From: CAZUXY01 sp964624235 | Lineage (GTDB): Bacteria > Spirochaetota > UBA4802 > UBA5368 | Assembly (NCBI GenBank): GCA_964624235.1 | Contig: CAZUXY010000070.1 | Span: 1 to 21,206, forward strand | Direction of reading: 5' to 3' | Length of the DNA: 21,206 bases | Shown here: positions 1-7,690 of the stretch, piece by piece | Layout: each line of letters begins with the position of its first letter | How positions within the stretch are numbered: the first letter of the stretch is position 1 | Notes under the pieces: generated by a model | What the model saw: only the letters and a program-made list of their open reading frames with translations | What the model was told of the DNA's origin: nothing | Database searches by the model: none | Made by a program: the position numbers and the translations under genes

Positions 1-66
1 TAAACGATTCGGGGCGTCGCCGTCGTTCAGGTTTCGTGAATCGGAACGTTTTTTTTATGACTTCTT

Positions 67-300
67 TCAGGACCGGGTGGGGGCCAGGCCGGTTTCCCTG
101 AAGAACAGGGCGTTAAAGGTGCCCCTGGGGTTGAAACCGACGGCAAAGGCGATCTCCAGCGCCTGTTTTTCCGGTTCTTCAACGAACAGGCGCTTTGCCT
201 CTTCAAGGCGGTAATGATGTATGAATGTTCTGAAGTTCCCTGAACAGCTTTTCGCTGGCGGCATGATCGCCGATGACCTGGCGGCGTTGGAAGGGGTGGA
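67..300 (-). pseudogene. AraC-family regulator, C-terminal DNA-binding remnant
   Basis: The minus strand encodes a stretch resembling the second helix-turn-helix of AraC regulators: FRTFIHHYRLEEAKRLF, then a segment with IAFAVGFNPRGTFNALF and ending TGLAPTRS. Upstream of about 250 the AraC-like reading (RRQVIGDHAASEKLF) lies in a different frame. The recognisable domain is therefore split by a frameshift, and the rest of the protein is missing. Downstream of the TGA at 67-69 another frame stays open to the window edge (VLKEVIKKTFRF), which suggests a second frameshift near the C-terminus. I read this as a decaying gene; a sequencing error is the alternative. Confidence 0.5.
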
Positions 301-307
301 GTAGTGT

Positions 308-350
308 CAAAAACTAAAAAGGGGAAGGCCCCGCAAAGGCGGTCTTCCCC
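308..350 (-). terminator. Intrinsic terminator of the EF-hand gene
   Basis: Read on the minus strand, GGGGAAG (350-344) pairs with CTTCCCC (327-321), with an inner CCGC/GCGG pairing. The stem is followed directly by TTTTTAGTTTTTG. It lies 28 bases downstream of the EF-hand stop codon and is a textbook Rho-independent terminator. Confidence 0.85.
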
Positions 351-377
351 TCCCGCTGTGCAACATGCGCCGTTTTG

Positions 378-668
378 TTATTTCTCCGCGGGCTCCTTCC
401 CGGCCGGCTCGCGCATGCGCCGCGGGGGACGCATTTCGTCTTTGTCGAGAAATCCGTCGCCGTTCTTGTCCATTTCAGAGAACCGTTTCGCATGATCGGC
501 TTCCCATTCGGCCTTTGAGATCTTTCCGTCTTTATCGGTATCCATCTTTTCAAAGGGCGGCGGCCCCCCGCGGCCGTCATGACGGGGCGGACGGGCGAAA
601 GCCGCCGCGGCGATCACGGCCGCGAAGGTGAAAGCGAGGCTGAGAGTATAAAGCGTTTTTCTGTTCAT
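378..668 (-). CDS. Small exported EF-hand protein
   Basis: This 96-residue protein has a Sec-type signal peptide (residues 1 to about 25, MNRK followed by a hydrophobic Ala-rich core ending AFA). Two canonical EF-hand calcium loops follow: DTDKDGKISKAE at 43-54 and DKNGDGFLDKDE at 67-78. Both have acidic residues at positions 1, 3, 5 and 12. The linker and tail are rich in Pro, Arg and Glu. The start at 668 is chosen because GGAGGT sits about 8 bases upstream; the longer frame to 764 has no such site. It probably binds calcium in the periplasm, but its partner or function cannot be inferred. It is divergent from the GPH symporter and has its own terminator downstream. Confidence 0.8.
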   Translation of the reverse strand: MNRKTLYTLSLAFTFAAVIAAAAFARPPRHDGRGGPPPFEKMDTDKDGKISKAEWEADHAKRFSEMDKNGDGFLDKDEMRPPRRMREPAGKEPAEK

Positions 669-700
669 TATGGAATTACCTCCGATAGTGTGTGTGACTG

Positions 701-719
701 CCGCACGCGGGGCGTGCGG
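701..719 (-). promoter_or_regulatory. GC-rich hairpin in the EF-hand 5' leader
   Basis: CCGCACG (701-707) and CGTGCGG (713-719) form a perfect 7-bp stem around a 5-base loop, about 33 bases upstream of the EF-hand start codon. No T-run follows on either strand, so it is more likely a leader structure or a protein site than a terminator. Confidence 0.35.
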
Positions 720-910
720 TCGTGGTGAGTAATAATATGCCGTGTGACATCCTTCCCGGCACACCGTGAAGGAAACAGCATGGAGAGATGTGAGTTGTAC
801 CGCGCGTAAATGTTACGGCCCCGCCCGGCGGTTTTTGTGTAGTTTTAGCGTTTCCCTCCTGCCCCCGACCGAAGCCGCCGCCCCGTGGCATGCCGCGGCC
901 GGATAAAACC

Positions 911-939
911 TTGACACTTTCTGAAAATTATACTCTTAT
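911..939 (+). promoter_or_regulatory. Sigma-70-like promoter for the GPH symporter
   Basis: A perfect -35 TTGACA (911-916) is followed after 17 bases by TCTTAT (934-939, four of six matches to the -10 consensus). This lies about 120 bases before the symporter start. The remainder of the 392-base gap (669-1061) shows no gene I can support. Confidence 0.4.
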
Positions 940-1061
940 TGGCCGATTGGTCGAACGGACCCGTTATGGGGACCGGCGCCGTGGGGTGAGCCTGTGACGG
1001 ATCATGGCGCGGCGTCTCACGCGGGCCGGGCAGAAAGTCACATACATTGCAGGAGAAACCG

Positions 1062-2435
1062 ATGAAAGAGGGATTTGTGTTGCCCGTACGGTCGAAGATC
1101 GCCTACGGCGTGGGCGACCTGGCCATCAACATCGCCTACACCACCCTGGGATTCTACATCATTTTCTTTCTCGTCAACGTCGCGGGGCTCCCGGCGCACT
1201 GGGCGGGCATCATCTTCGGCATCGCCCGCGCGTGGGACGCGGTGACCGACTACGTGATGGGCACCATATCGGACCGTACCCGCTCCAGATACGGCCGCCG
1301 GCGCGTTTACATCATCACCGGCTGCATTCCCCTGGCGGTCACCTTCGCGCTCCTCTGGGTGGTGCCCATGGAAGACCGCACGGCCCTCTTCGTGTATTAT
1401 CTCTGCATAACGCTGCTCTTCAACACCGCCTTCACCGTGGTGGCGGTGCCCTACAACGCCATGATGCCCGAGCTCACGCAGAACTACGACGAGCGCACCA
1501 GCCTCTCGGCCTACCGTATCAGCTGCACCTTCATAGGGAACCTTTTTGCCGCGGCAGGGGTGGCCGTGATCGTCGACGTCTTCTTCGGCGGGAAAGAGCA
1601 CTACCGCACGGGCTACCCGGTCATGGGGATCGTCTTCGGCGCCCTCATGGCGGCCCTGCTGCTTGTCACCTTCTTCGGCACTCGTGAAAAGGCGGCGCCC
1701 GTAAACCCCAACCCCCACGGGTTTTTCGGCACGCTGAAGTCCCTGTGGCTGTTAAGGGAATTCAGGATCACCCTGGGCATGTTTTTGTTCAACATGATAG
1801 GCCTGGACATCTTCATGGCCATTGTGATCTTCTTTATCAAGGACGTTATCATGCTTCCCGAAGACCTCACCTTCGCCGTCATGGGGATCCCGCTGGTGGT
1901 GGCGGTCGCGGCCGCTCCCCTGTGGAATTTTCTGGGCGTGCGACTGGGCAAGAAGAAGGCCTATATACTCTCGGTGGCCTACATGATCGTGGTGATGGTC
2001 TTTTTTCTCATCGCCCCGCGCGGCAACGCCGTCTTCACGGCGGTCATCGCCGGCCTTATAGGCGTGGGGATATCGGCCGTCCAGATTATCCCCTGGGGCA
2101 TGCTCCCCGACATCATCGAGATCGACGAGTACCACAACGGGGTGAGGCGCGAGGGGGCCTTCTACGGCATTCTCACCTTTCTCTACAAGACGGCCTCGGC
2201 CGTCGCCGTGGCCCTGGTGTCGTCGGTGCTGGCGTGGTACGGCTACGTCGAGAACAGCGCCGTGCCGCAGCCCGACAGCGCCGTCACGGCCATACGGCTG
2301 CTCATCACCCTGGGGCCGGGTCTCTGCTTCATCGTCTCGGCATGGTTCGTCCACGTGCTGCCGGTCACCCGGGAGCGGTTCAACGCGGTAACACAGGAGC
2401 TCGGCGCGCGGAGGGGAGGGGAACAGCCGCGATAG
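1062..2435 (+). CDS. GPH-family (MFS) sugar/cation symporter
   Basis: This 457-residue, roughly 12-helix integral membrane protein belongs to the glycoside-pentoside-hexuronide:cation symporter family (MelB-like). The N-terminus has the family signature YGVGDLAINIAY. The loop after helix 2 carries the diagnostic RAWDAVTDYVMG followed by SDRTRSRYGRRR. The C-terminal half holds the usual DIIEIDEY and RREGAFYGI motifs. The start at 1062 is preferred over an in-frame TTG at 1047 because AGGAGA (1051-1056) is correctly spaced from the ATG. The family exchanges a sugar, uronide or glycoside with H+ or Na+ across the inner membrane. No sugar-catabolic gene is adjacent, so the substrate is unknown. 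The gene ends at the short repeat copy at 2421-2485. Confidence 0.88.
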   Translation: MKEGFVLPVRSKIAYGVGDLAINIAYTTLGFYIIFFLVNVAGLPAHWAGIIFGIARAWDAVTDYVMGTISDRTRSRYGRRRVYIITGCIPLAVTFALLWVVPMEDRTALFVYYLCITLLFNTAFTVVAVPYNAMMPELTQNYDERTSLSAYRISCTFIGNLFAAAGVAVIVDVFFGGKEHYRTGYPVMGIVFGALMAALLLVTFFGTREKAAPVNPNPHGFFGTLKSLWLLREFRITLGMFLFNMIGLDIFMAIVIFFIKDVIMLPEDLTFAVMGIPLVVAVAAAPLWNFLGVRLGKKKAYILSVAYMIVVMVFFLIAPRGNAVFTAVIAGLIGVGISAVQIIPWGMLPDIIEIDEYHNGVRREGAFYGILTFLYKTASAVAVALVSSVLAWYGYVENSAVPQPDSAVTAIRLLITLGPGLCFIVSAWFVHVLPVTRERFNAVTQELGARRGGEQPR

Positions 2436-2485
2436 ACCGGCCGGTTTATTCAGGGTTCACCGCGTAGACGCGAAGAGCGCGCGAG
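2421..2485. repeat. Partial third copy of the TA-array repeat
   Basis: The segment containing CCGCGATAGACCGG, then TTTATTCAGGGTTCACCGCG and AGACGCGAAGAGCGCG, is nearly identical to 4411-4468 and clearly related to about 3326-3390. It covers only the middle of the ~590-bp repeat. It overlaps the last codons of the symporter and abuts the 3' end of the toxin gene. Confidence 0.7.
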
Positions 2486-2500
2486 AGATTTCTATCGACG

Positions 2501-2809
2501 TTATGTATCGGCCTGTGATGATTCTCTGTTTTTCCAGTATCCGGGTTTTCGTCGCAGGTGCATTATTGCAACTATAAGAACTGAACCATCAATCATAGAA
2601 TAAAGCACCGCGTAAGGAAAACGGTTTACAAGGCTGCGCCTGATGTTAGCTGAAATGACAGGCCATGCGGACGGGTATTTTTTAATACGTTCGATGGTTT
2701 TGCGTATTTCTGAAGCGAATTCGAATCCAAGGCCCACACGTTTACCGTTATAGAAACGCACCGTTTCATCAAGCTCTCTGAAAGCTTCTTCAAGAAAGAG
2801 CGTCTTCAT
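2501..2809 (-). CDS. RelE/ParE-family toxin
   Basis: This 102-residue protein has the RelE/ParE superfamily fold signature: an N-terminal helix-rich part (EEAFRELDETVRFYNGKRVG, FASEIRKTIERIKKYP) and a C-terminal strand region with RRSLVNRFPYAVLYSMIDG and IVAIMHLRRKPGYW. Members either cleave mRNA at the ribosome or poison gyrase; sequence alone does not say which. The start at 2809 overlaps the upstream antitoxin stop by four bases (ATGA), showing translational coupling. A longer frame to 2914 would run through the antitoxin gene and is rejected. It is the second gene of a two-gene operon. Confidence 0.85.
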   Translation of the reverse strand: MKTLFLEEAFRELDETVRFYNGKRVGLGFEFASEIRKTIERIKKYPSAWPVISANIRRSLVNRFPYAVLYSMIDGSVLIVAIMHLRRKPGYWKNRESSQADT

Positions 2810-3039
2810 GTATTTTTGCTCTTTTCTATTCTCCTGAATGCCTCTTCCTCGGGAACGGCAGTTGTTTTCCCCTGCCTGTAATCGGCAAGGCGGCGTTCGG
2901 CTTCTTTCGCCCACGCCTCGGTTACCTCGCTGTATGACCCTGTATCAAAACTCTCAAGAATGCGCTCAATAATCTCCGCACGCTCAACAGGGGGCAGTTG
3001 TGCTACTTCATCCAGTATGCGTTGTGTCACAGGTTTCAA
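2806..3039 (-). CDS. Addiction-module antitoxin (PF09720-like)
   Basis: This 77-residue protein resembles the short antitoxins that pair with RelE/ParE toxins. It has an N-terminal helix RILDEVAQLPPVERAEIIER, then LESFD, then a charged, probably disordered C-terminus that would wrap the toxin. Translation appears to start at a TTG (3039-3037), because AAGGAG lies 7 bases upstream and the nearer ATG at 3044 is out of frame and hits a stop after two codons. The stop overlaps the toxin start by four bases. The AT-rich start of repeat A (3061 onward) is immediately upstream and probably supplies the promoter. Confidence 0.8.
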   Translation of the reverse strand: MKPVTQRILDEVAQLPPVERAEIIERILESFDTGSYSEVTEAWAKEAERRLADYRQGKTTAVPEEEAFRRIEKSKNT

Positions 3040-3060
3040 AGCATGTCTCCTTTTTTCATA

Positions 3061-3655
3061 GTACCTTATATATACTACGAATTTCCACTATTATTTGTTA
3101 AAATTATTTTTGAACACAACTTATTTTTCTTCAGGCATTCCCCCGTCAACGAAACCGCACTGCAACTATTGCTTAAAATTAACCCCTCCCGGTGTGGACT
3201 GTACCGGCATTGTGTGTGCCTTGAACTTCCCTGCAGGGAGTACGCCATGAACACCCGAAGCTCCATTACGGTTTCAGTAAACGCGGTGTGTGACACTATC
3301 CTGCCGGTCGTTTAAGGGAGGGGAGTAGCCGAAATAAACCGGACGGATTGTTACGGTTTTACCGCGAAGACGCGAAGAGCGCGAAGGGGAGAAGGGATGT
3401 GGCAACAGGGAGCCGGAAAATTCATTACCATACCCGGGTGCTTCGTGTCCCTGGCGATTCATATACGCGAATCCTTGTTGTTCTGACCACGGATCAACAG
3501 GATGAAGTAACAGGGGGATTGAGGAGATTAAGGAAGTAGAGAAGATGCAGTTGTTCAGATGATGAAAACCAAATACCGGTATGTAGTATAAAGGGGATGT
3601 AATGTGTTCTTTGTTTTATAATCAACCGTTTAAAAATTCTTCTACGGTCAAACCT
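3061..3655. repeat. TA-array direct repeat, copy A
   Basis: About 595 bp that match 4151-4735 in the same orientation. The outer ~240 bp (from GTACCTTATATATACTAC through the region around 3298) are nearly identical apart from a small indel near 3100. The middle and the end are more diverged but clearly alignable. The repeat includes an ACCGCGAAGACGCGAAGAGC motif and CCACGGATCAACAGGA, both resembling repeats common in environmental bacterial genomes, and it ends inside the 3' end of hicA. I find no protein-coding gene in 3061-3621. The left end, upstream of the antitoxin on the minus strand, holds TATATA suitable as a -10 element. Confidence 0.85.
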
Positions 3656-3843
3656 ATGTCCTTTACTATCTTTTTGAGAAGAAGGGGTGAAATGTCCCTT
3701 CCCTGATGAAATGGGACGGTAGTAGTTCTCCCATCGGAATGTTTGAACTGCTTATGAGACCCTTTCTGACGGACTTCGGAGAATCCGAGAGCTTCAAGTT
3801 TCGTAACAACCTCGCGGGGTTTGAGTACAGGAATTTTCCCCAT
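3622..3843 (-). CDS. hicA: HicA mRNA interferase toxin
   Basis: This 73-residue protein has the HicA double-stranded-RNA-binding-like fold signature: LKPREVVTKLEALGF, then QKGSHKQFKH with the catalytic His30 after Gly28, then TTTVPFHQGRDISPLLLKKI and GLTVEEFL. HicA cleaves mRNA and is neutralised by HicB. The gene starts one base after the hicB stop, so the order is antitoxin first, toxin second. Its last ~30 bases lie inside repeat A, and a decayed relative of the same gene ends in the equivalent place in repeat B. It appears intact. Confidence 0.9.
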   Translation of the reverse strand: MGKIPVLKPREVVTKLEALGFSEVRQKGSHKQFKHSDGRTTTVPFHQGRDISPLLLKKIVKDIGLTVEEFLNG

Positions 3844-3844
3844 G

Positions 3845-4054
3845 TTATGAAATCACCACACTCTGCGTACCCACGAATTCGCTTTCAAGACGGGGTATGC
3901 CGTCTTCCAGCAGCATCTCGACCACTTCTTTTAAATTATCATTCAACTCTTCAAGGGTTGCTCCCTGAGAATGCGCCCCGGGAAACCCTGGTACATAACC
4001 GATATATAATCCTGTATCGGAACAACGTTCAATTATCGCTGTAAAGGTATGCAT
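3845..4054 (-). CDS. hicB: HicB antitoxin
   Basis: A 69-residue short HicB with the partially degraded RNase H-like fold: FTAIIERCSDTGLYIGYVPG, then PGAHSQGATLEELNDNLKEV and a short C-terminus. It lacks the C-terminal DNA-binding domain that longer HicB proteins carry, so autorepression by HicB alone is not obvious. I start at the second ATG (4054) because AGGAG lies 6 bases upstream; the first ATG at 4060 directly abuts the AGGAG. It is first in the hicBA operon, with the AT-rich end of repeat B about 100 bases upstream. Confidence 0.88.
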   Translation of the reverse strand: MHTFTAIIERCSDTGLYIGYVPGFPGAHSQGATLEELNDNLKEVVEMLLEDGIPRLESEFVGTQSVVIS

Positions 4055-4150
4055 TCCCATCTCCTGTACAATTCACTGAATTCGTATTTTAATGACCATA
4101 CAACTATTAAGTATGAAGAAAGGATCATGAAGTACCGAGCTTACTAAATG

Positions 4151-4735
4151 GTACCTTATATATACTACAAATTTCCACTATTATTTTTGAACACAACTTA
4201 TTTTTCTTCAGGCATTCCCCCGTCAACGAAACCGCACTGCAACTATTGCTTAAAATTAACCCCTCCGGGTGTAGACTTTACTGGCATTATGTGTGCCTTG
4301 AACTTCCCTGCAGAGAGTGCGCCATGAACACTCGAAGCTCCATTACGGTTTCAGCGGACGCGGCGTGTGACACCTTTCTGCCGCTCGTTTCAGTGAGGGG
4401 AGGGGGAAAGCCGCGATAGACCGGTAGGTTTATTCAGGGTTCACCGCGTAGACGCGAAGAGCGCGAAGGGGAGAAGGGATGTGGTAAAGGGGAAGCAAAA
4501 AATTCATAACCATACTCCGGGTGCTTTGTCGTCTTAGCGATTCATTGAAGAGAATCCTGGATGGTATGAGCACGGATCAACAGGAAGAAGTAACAGGGGG
4601 ATAAAGGAAATAGAAGAGATGGAAGAAGTAGCGCTGATCAGGTGATGGGAACCATATAGCGCGTGTAGCACAAAGGGATGCAACATATTCCGTGTTTTAT
4701 GATCAACCGCCTTAAAATTCTTTGACGATCAAGCC
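4151..4735. repeat. TA-array direct repeat, copy B
   Basis: Second copy of the ~590-bp repeat, same orientation as copy A. It begins with GTACCTTATATATACTAC, contains TTCACCGCGTAGACGCGAAG, and ends with sequence matching the 3' end of hicA. Relative to A it lacks about 13 bases near 4185. No intact gene lies in 4055-4711. Confidence 0.85.
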
Positions 4736-4831
4736 GTTTTTTCTGAAAAATCCCCACGGAAGACCGGGAGCGGGTTCCTTATAGCTGGCATGGATAGTGT
4801 CGCCCGGACTGGTATGGTAGCGCTGAAATAG
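4712..4831 (-). pseudogene. Decayed hicA remnant
   Basis: On the minus strand the frame between a TAA at 4834-4832 and a TAA at 4714-4712 reads LFQRYHTSPGDTIHASYKEP, then PGLPWGFFRKNG and LIVKEF. This lines up with the C-terminal half of HicA (the segment from the catalytic-His region to GLTVEEF). The last ~25 bases match the 3' end of the intact hicA at nucleotide level, at the same place in repeat B as the intact gene has in repeat A. The N-terminal half and the start codon are absent. Moderate confidence, because the protein similarity is distant. Confidence 0.45.
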
Positions 4832-4951
4832 TTATTGCAATTCGGTATCGCCCCTGATAATGCGTGTGCGGATATCGATCAATAACCTGACGTGAAGTCA
4901 TCAAAAGATGTAACAGCAATGCAGAAAGTGATAAAAAGGTGAAATCGTATC

Positions 4952-5791
4952 ATGAAAAAAAGTACTGTACCGGCGTTCCTGGTTTTTATCATCCCTTTTT
5001 TGGTTTTTTCTTCAGGCTGCGTTAGAGAATATGACGAGCCGCTTAAAATCGCATTTCTTAAATTCAGTTCACCGGGGAACCTCTATATAATAGATGAGGA
5101 CGGCGGAAATGAGAAACAGCTTACCTTTCACAATAATGCCAAATCCCCCTGTTTCTCACCGGATGGGGAGAGGATACTCTATATTTACAATGACACTGTT
5201 GACGAATTGCATATACTCAACGTGGAGGGGGTGTTGCTTTCAGGGTTCCCTCTTCCATCCGGCGACTGCCAAAATACCGCATGGTCGCCTGAAGGCAGAT
5301 ACATAGGCGTTTTTGATAATGCGAACCAGAAGGTCAATGTATACAATCTCAAAGGTGCTCTGGTCAACAGCAGACAGGACGGGGCCTCTTTTGTCGGGGG
5401 CATGACCTTTCTTTCAGAATATGAAATTATTATAGGCAGAAACGGTAGCAGTACCGCGGATATATGGGATTTCAGCAATAATACCGTCAGGGTTTTTACT
5501 TTAAATATTGCCGGGAACAACAGTTTTTCAGCCCTGTCCGCGAACAGGAAACTATACGCATGGTATTACCAGGGTCCGCCGTTCTTTTATATAATGGATT
5601 CGGCCACGGCTCAGGTAATATATTCACACGGCGCCGGTATGGAAAGACCCGCCTGGGCGCCTGACAGCAGAGGATTGTACTACAGGGGTGCAGATACATT
5701 TCTTCATTATTTCAGGATGTCGGATTTTTCAAGTCTGCAGATCACCGGTTTTCCGATCAGCAGTCCTACGGTTCAGGGTATGCCCAGGTAA
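4952..5791 (+). CDS. TolB-like beta-propeller lipoprotein
   Basis: This 279-residue protein begins with a hydrophobic lipoprotein signal ending VFSSGC; Cys23 would be lipidated, although the -3 residue is Ser rather than Leu. The mature part contains repeated PD40/WD40-like blades of the TolB type: CFSPDGERILYIY (about 68-80), AWSPEGRYIGVF (about 109-120) and AWAPDSRGLYY (about 232-242), plus LYIIDEDGGNEKQLTF near residue 45. Such proteins form periplasmic or outer-membrane-anchored propellers that bind other proteins. The residue after the lipid Cys is Val, so outer-membrane sorting is expected if the usual rule applies. AAGGTGA precedes the ATG by about 8 bases. No neighbour suggests a partner. 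A weak TTGCAA at 4835 with GATAAT downstream could be its promoter. Confidence 0.75.
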   Translation: MKKSTVPAFLVFIIPFLVFSSGCVREYDEPLKIAFLKFSSPGNLYIIDEDGGNEKQLTFHNNAKSPCFSPDGERILYIYNDTVDELHILNVEGVLLSGFPLPSGDCQNTAWSPEGRYIGVFDNANQKVNVYNLKGALVNSRQDGASFVGGMTFLSEYEIIIGRNGSSTADIWDFSNNTVRVFTLNIAGNNSFSALSANRKLYAWYYQGPPFFYIMDSATAQVIYSHGAGMERPAWAPDSRGLYYRGADTFLHYFRMSDFSSLQITGFPISSPTVQGMPR

Positions 5792-6090
5792 AATTCAAGG
5801 CGACTGTCAGGCGCCCGGTGTGGAGATGACGCGTACACAAACCGGAGATAACGGAAATGACGAAGGAATACTGTGTAATCAAAGGGTGCGCAACAATGGC
5901 ATTAATTGATTCTACGGGATGTGATTGAACACGCAGAAATGAAATTATTAAGTCAAATAACAGAAGAACCGTGTTTGTCCGGAGCGATGATCGCATGCTG
6001 GTGCGGTAGTTTTCTCTACACACCGCTCACGTTACTTCAGGCGTTTACCCCTAAGTCGGCCGCTTAAATGCCCTCCATGGCACAAGCGGC

Positions 6091-6179
6091 ACTCCTGACC
6101 TCCTGTCACCCGCTTTTACGAGGGGGAGATTGATGAAGAAACTTATGGTAATGGAACGACGGCAGGGCGCGGTCGGGTT
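6091..6179. repeat. Dispersed repeat remnant
   Basis: Positions 6126-6179 match 19801-19854 at about 50 of 54 bases, and all four differences are transitions. Just upstream, TGAC-CTCCT-GTCA (6096-6108) is a small hairpin with the same CTCCT loop seen in the hairpin arrays at 9090-9215 and 19937-20007. This is probably a fragment of the same dispersed element. The rest of 5792-6249 shows no gene I can support. Confidence 0.65.
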
Positions 6180-6249
6180 AAAAGGTTGTACCGCAAGGCA
6201 GTAGTTAATAATCACACCACTGTAATCGACATCAGTTATGAATGGCGAG

Positions 6250-6699
6250 TTAAAATTTTAATGAATTACTGGTAACGATTATAGTTAAAACCCCTTTACT
6301 TATGTCGGTACCAAAAATCCACGATCCACCGGCGGAAACGGTGATCATTTCTTTATAAATTCCCAGTGACAAACCCGCACCCAGTGCATAAGCTGTTTTA
6401 TCTTCAAATTGTATGCCGTTCATATATGCGGTAAACCCGATGTCAAGTATTCTCGTCTGTTCCGCGTCCGGCAGCCAAAACAGTGGGTAAGAAATCCTGA
6501 AAAATGGACCGAAGTTTGGAGTCAGTTCCCCCTCACCATGATGCAAGAAATGGTACCCAACACCGATTAAACCTAATGAAGTCTTCCATTTACTTGAAAT
6601 CGCTCCTTTTGTTTTCATATCTGTCTCGTCCGCCGACAACGGTACGGCGGTAAAAAGCAACAATATAATCACAAAGACGCCCAAATGTCCGAACTTCAT
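6250..6699 (-). CDS. Exported outer-membrane-like protein of unknown function
   Basis: This 149-residue protein has a clear signal peptide (MKFGHLGVFVIILLLFTAVP, with probable cleavage after LSA). The mature part is rich in alternating hydrophobic and aromatic residues and glycines (GLIGVGYHFLHHGEG, FGPFFRISYPLFWLP, YALGAGLSLGIYKE, VSAGGSWIFGTD), a pattern typical of a small beta-barrel or an outer-membrane beta-sheet protein. I do not recognise a family. The start at 6699 is chosen because GGAGG lies about 9 bases upstream; a TTG or ATG further upstream lacks this. It is a single gene with no operon partner. Confidence 0.6.
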   Translation of the reverse strand: MKFGHLGVFVIILLLFTAVPLSADETDMKTKGAISSKWKTSLGLIGVGYHFLHHGEGELTPNFGPFFRISYPLFWLPDAEQTRILDIGFTAYMNGIQFEDKTAYALGAGLSLGIYKEMITVSAGGSWIFGTDISKGVLTIIVTSNSLKF

Positions 6700-6780
6700 A
6701 TATTTTACCTCCCCCAAGCAACACATGTTGTATATACATTAAATAATGAGGTCAGATGAAAGTGAGCAGAGCATAGAATA

Positions 6781-6903
6781 ATCACAAATAACACCAAAGA
6801 GGTGATCTGTCAATCGGGTAAATTACTTAATTTTGTGTAAGGGATTTTCTTACAGAGTACAAGTATCTGTGGGTAACCGCAAGGGTGCGGCGCGGTTTTT
6901 TTG
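6781..6903 (+). ncRNA. Candidate structured small RNA
   Basis: Three stem-loops follow each other on the plus strand: CACC/GGTG (6792-6804, alternatively ATCAC/GTGAT), TGTAAG/CTTACA (6836-6854), and AACCGC/GCGGTT (6875-6897), with the last running into a T7 tract. Both flanking genes are on the minus strand, so the terminator has no plus-strand gene upstream. No promoter stands out, and the 5' end given is a guess. Confidence 0.35.
6875..6903 (+). terminator. Orphan intrinsic terminator
   Basis: AACCGC (6875-6880) pairs with GCGGTT (6892-6897), with an alternative inner CCGC/GCGG, and the stem is followed by TTTTTTTG on the plus strand. On the minus strand the hairpin is followed by TTACCC, so it would not terminate the tail-collar gene. 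Confidence 0.55.
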
Positions 6904-6974
6904 TTTCAAGATGAAGCACAACGACCGCACCCTGCTTCCAACCCCCCCCGCACCCCATGCCGAACCTACCCCCG

Positions 6975-7643
6975 CTACGGCGCCGGATGCACCGCGACCT
7001 TTCCTCTCAGATCGGGCAGCGCAAAGGTGGTGGTACCGTTGCCCCCGTGGGTGGTACCAAGTAGCGCATATAATGCCGTATACTGGTTTATATTAAGCAA
7101 CCGCCCGTCACAGAACGCCCATCCGGTAGGCGCGAAATAACCGGCGAACATCCGGATTTCACCTACAATCTGAGTATCATAAGTGTACTCGCCTTCGTCT
7201 CGTGGAGGCCATAACCCACACAGCGCGATTATAAAGCGTACCTGGACGCTGTCGTAGTCCTTCCCTTCAAGGACCGTAATGCGGCCGCCATACAGGGTGC
7301 TGCTGCTTTCAAGATTCGCGACCCTTCCATTCAGGACGCCGGCATTGTTCTCGATATTGCCGATCCGCGTGTCTTTCGCGTTCAGTTCGGTGTAAAGGCT
7401 GTCGAAATTCTCGTTCATCTCGTCGGCGGAGATCACATCGCCGTCAGAGAAGGTGTGCGGTTTGCCGATTATCGCGCCGTAGAGGATTATCGACGAGAGC
7501 AGAAAAGAGAGGGTGATGCCGGCCAGCATATTGGTTCTGGTAAAGAGCGTCCTCTTTAAGCTGTTCCGCTGTTCCTTTTTTTTCAGTTCAGCGATGTCGG
7601 CCTTCAGCCGTTCCAGCTCCAGGCGCAGTTCGTTATCGTTCAT
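6975..7643 (-). CDS. Membrane-anchored tail-collar-domain protein
   Basis: This 222-residue protein starts at an ATG with AGGAGG 8 bases upstream. The order is an N-terminal heptad-like charged coiled coil (1-30), one transmembrane helix (39-59, MLAGITLSFLLSSIILYGAI), the motif FSDGDVISADEMNENFDSL (65-83) common before collar domains, a second coiled region, and a phage tail-collar domain (159-222: GEIRMFAGYFAPTGWAFCDG, LGTTHGGNGTTTFALPDLRG). The collar domain normally continues well past DLRGKV. Here a TAG stops it at VAVHPAP, next to an 8-base G run on the coding strand, so truncation by frameshift is possible. It follows the short lipoprotein by 47 bases. There are no other phage genes nearby. 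Function unknown, perhaps a surface fibre. Confidence 0.7.
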   Translation of the reverse strand: MNDNELRLELERLKADIAELKKKEQRNSLKRTLFTRTNMLAGITLSFLLSSIILYGAIIGKPHTFSDGDVISADEMNENFDSLYTELNAKDTRIGNIENNAGVLNGRVANLESSSTLYGGRITVLEGKDYDSVQVRFIIALCGLWPPRDEGEYTYDTQIVGEIRMFAGYFAPTGWAFCDGRLLNINQYTALYALLGTTHGGNGTTTFALPDLRGKVAVHPAP

Positions 7644-7690
7644 GGCGGTTCCTCCTGTAATGGTGTGGTGCGGCCCGGCAAGTCGAACGG

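Noticed and set aside
1004..2467. Long alternative frames within the GPH symporter
   Set aside because: Arg/His/Gly-rich shadow translations of a high-GC gene; the symporter frame has clear family motifs.
3348..3539. Short plus-strand frame within repeat A
   Set aside because: It consists of the ACCGCGAAGACGCGAAG-type repeat and is not kept open in copy B.
3061..4735. Integron attC sites separating the TA genes
   Set aside because: TA cassettes suggested an integron, but the repeats are ~590 bp, lack the short GTTRRRY/RYYYAAC core sites I would expect, and no integrase is present.
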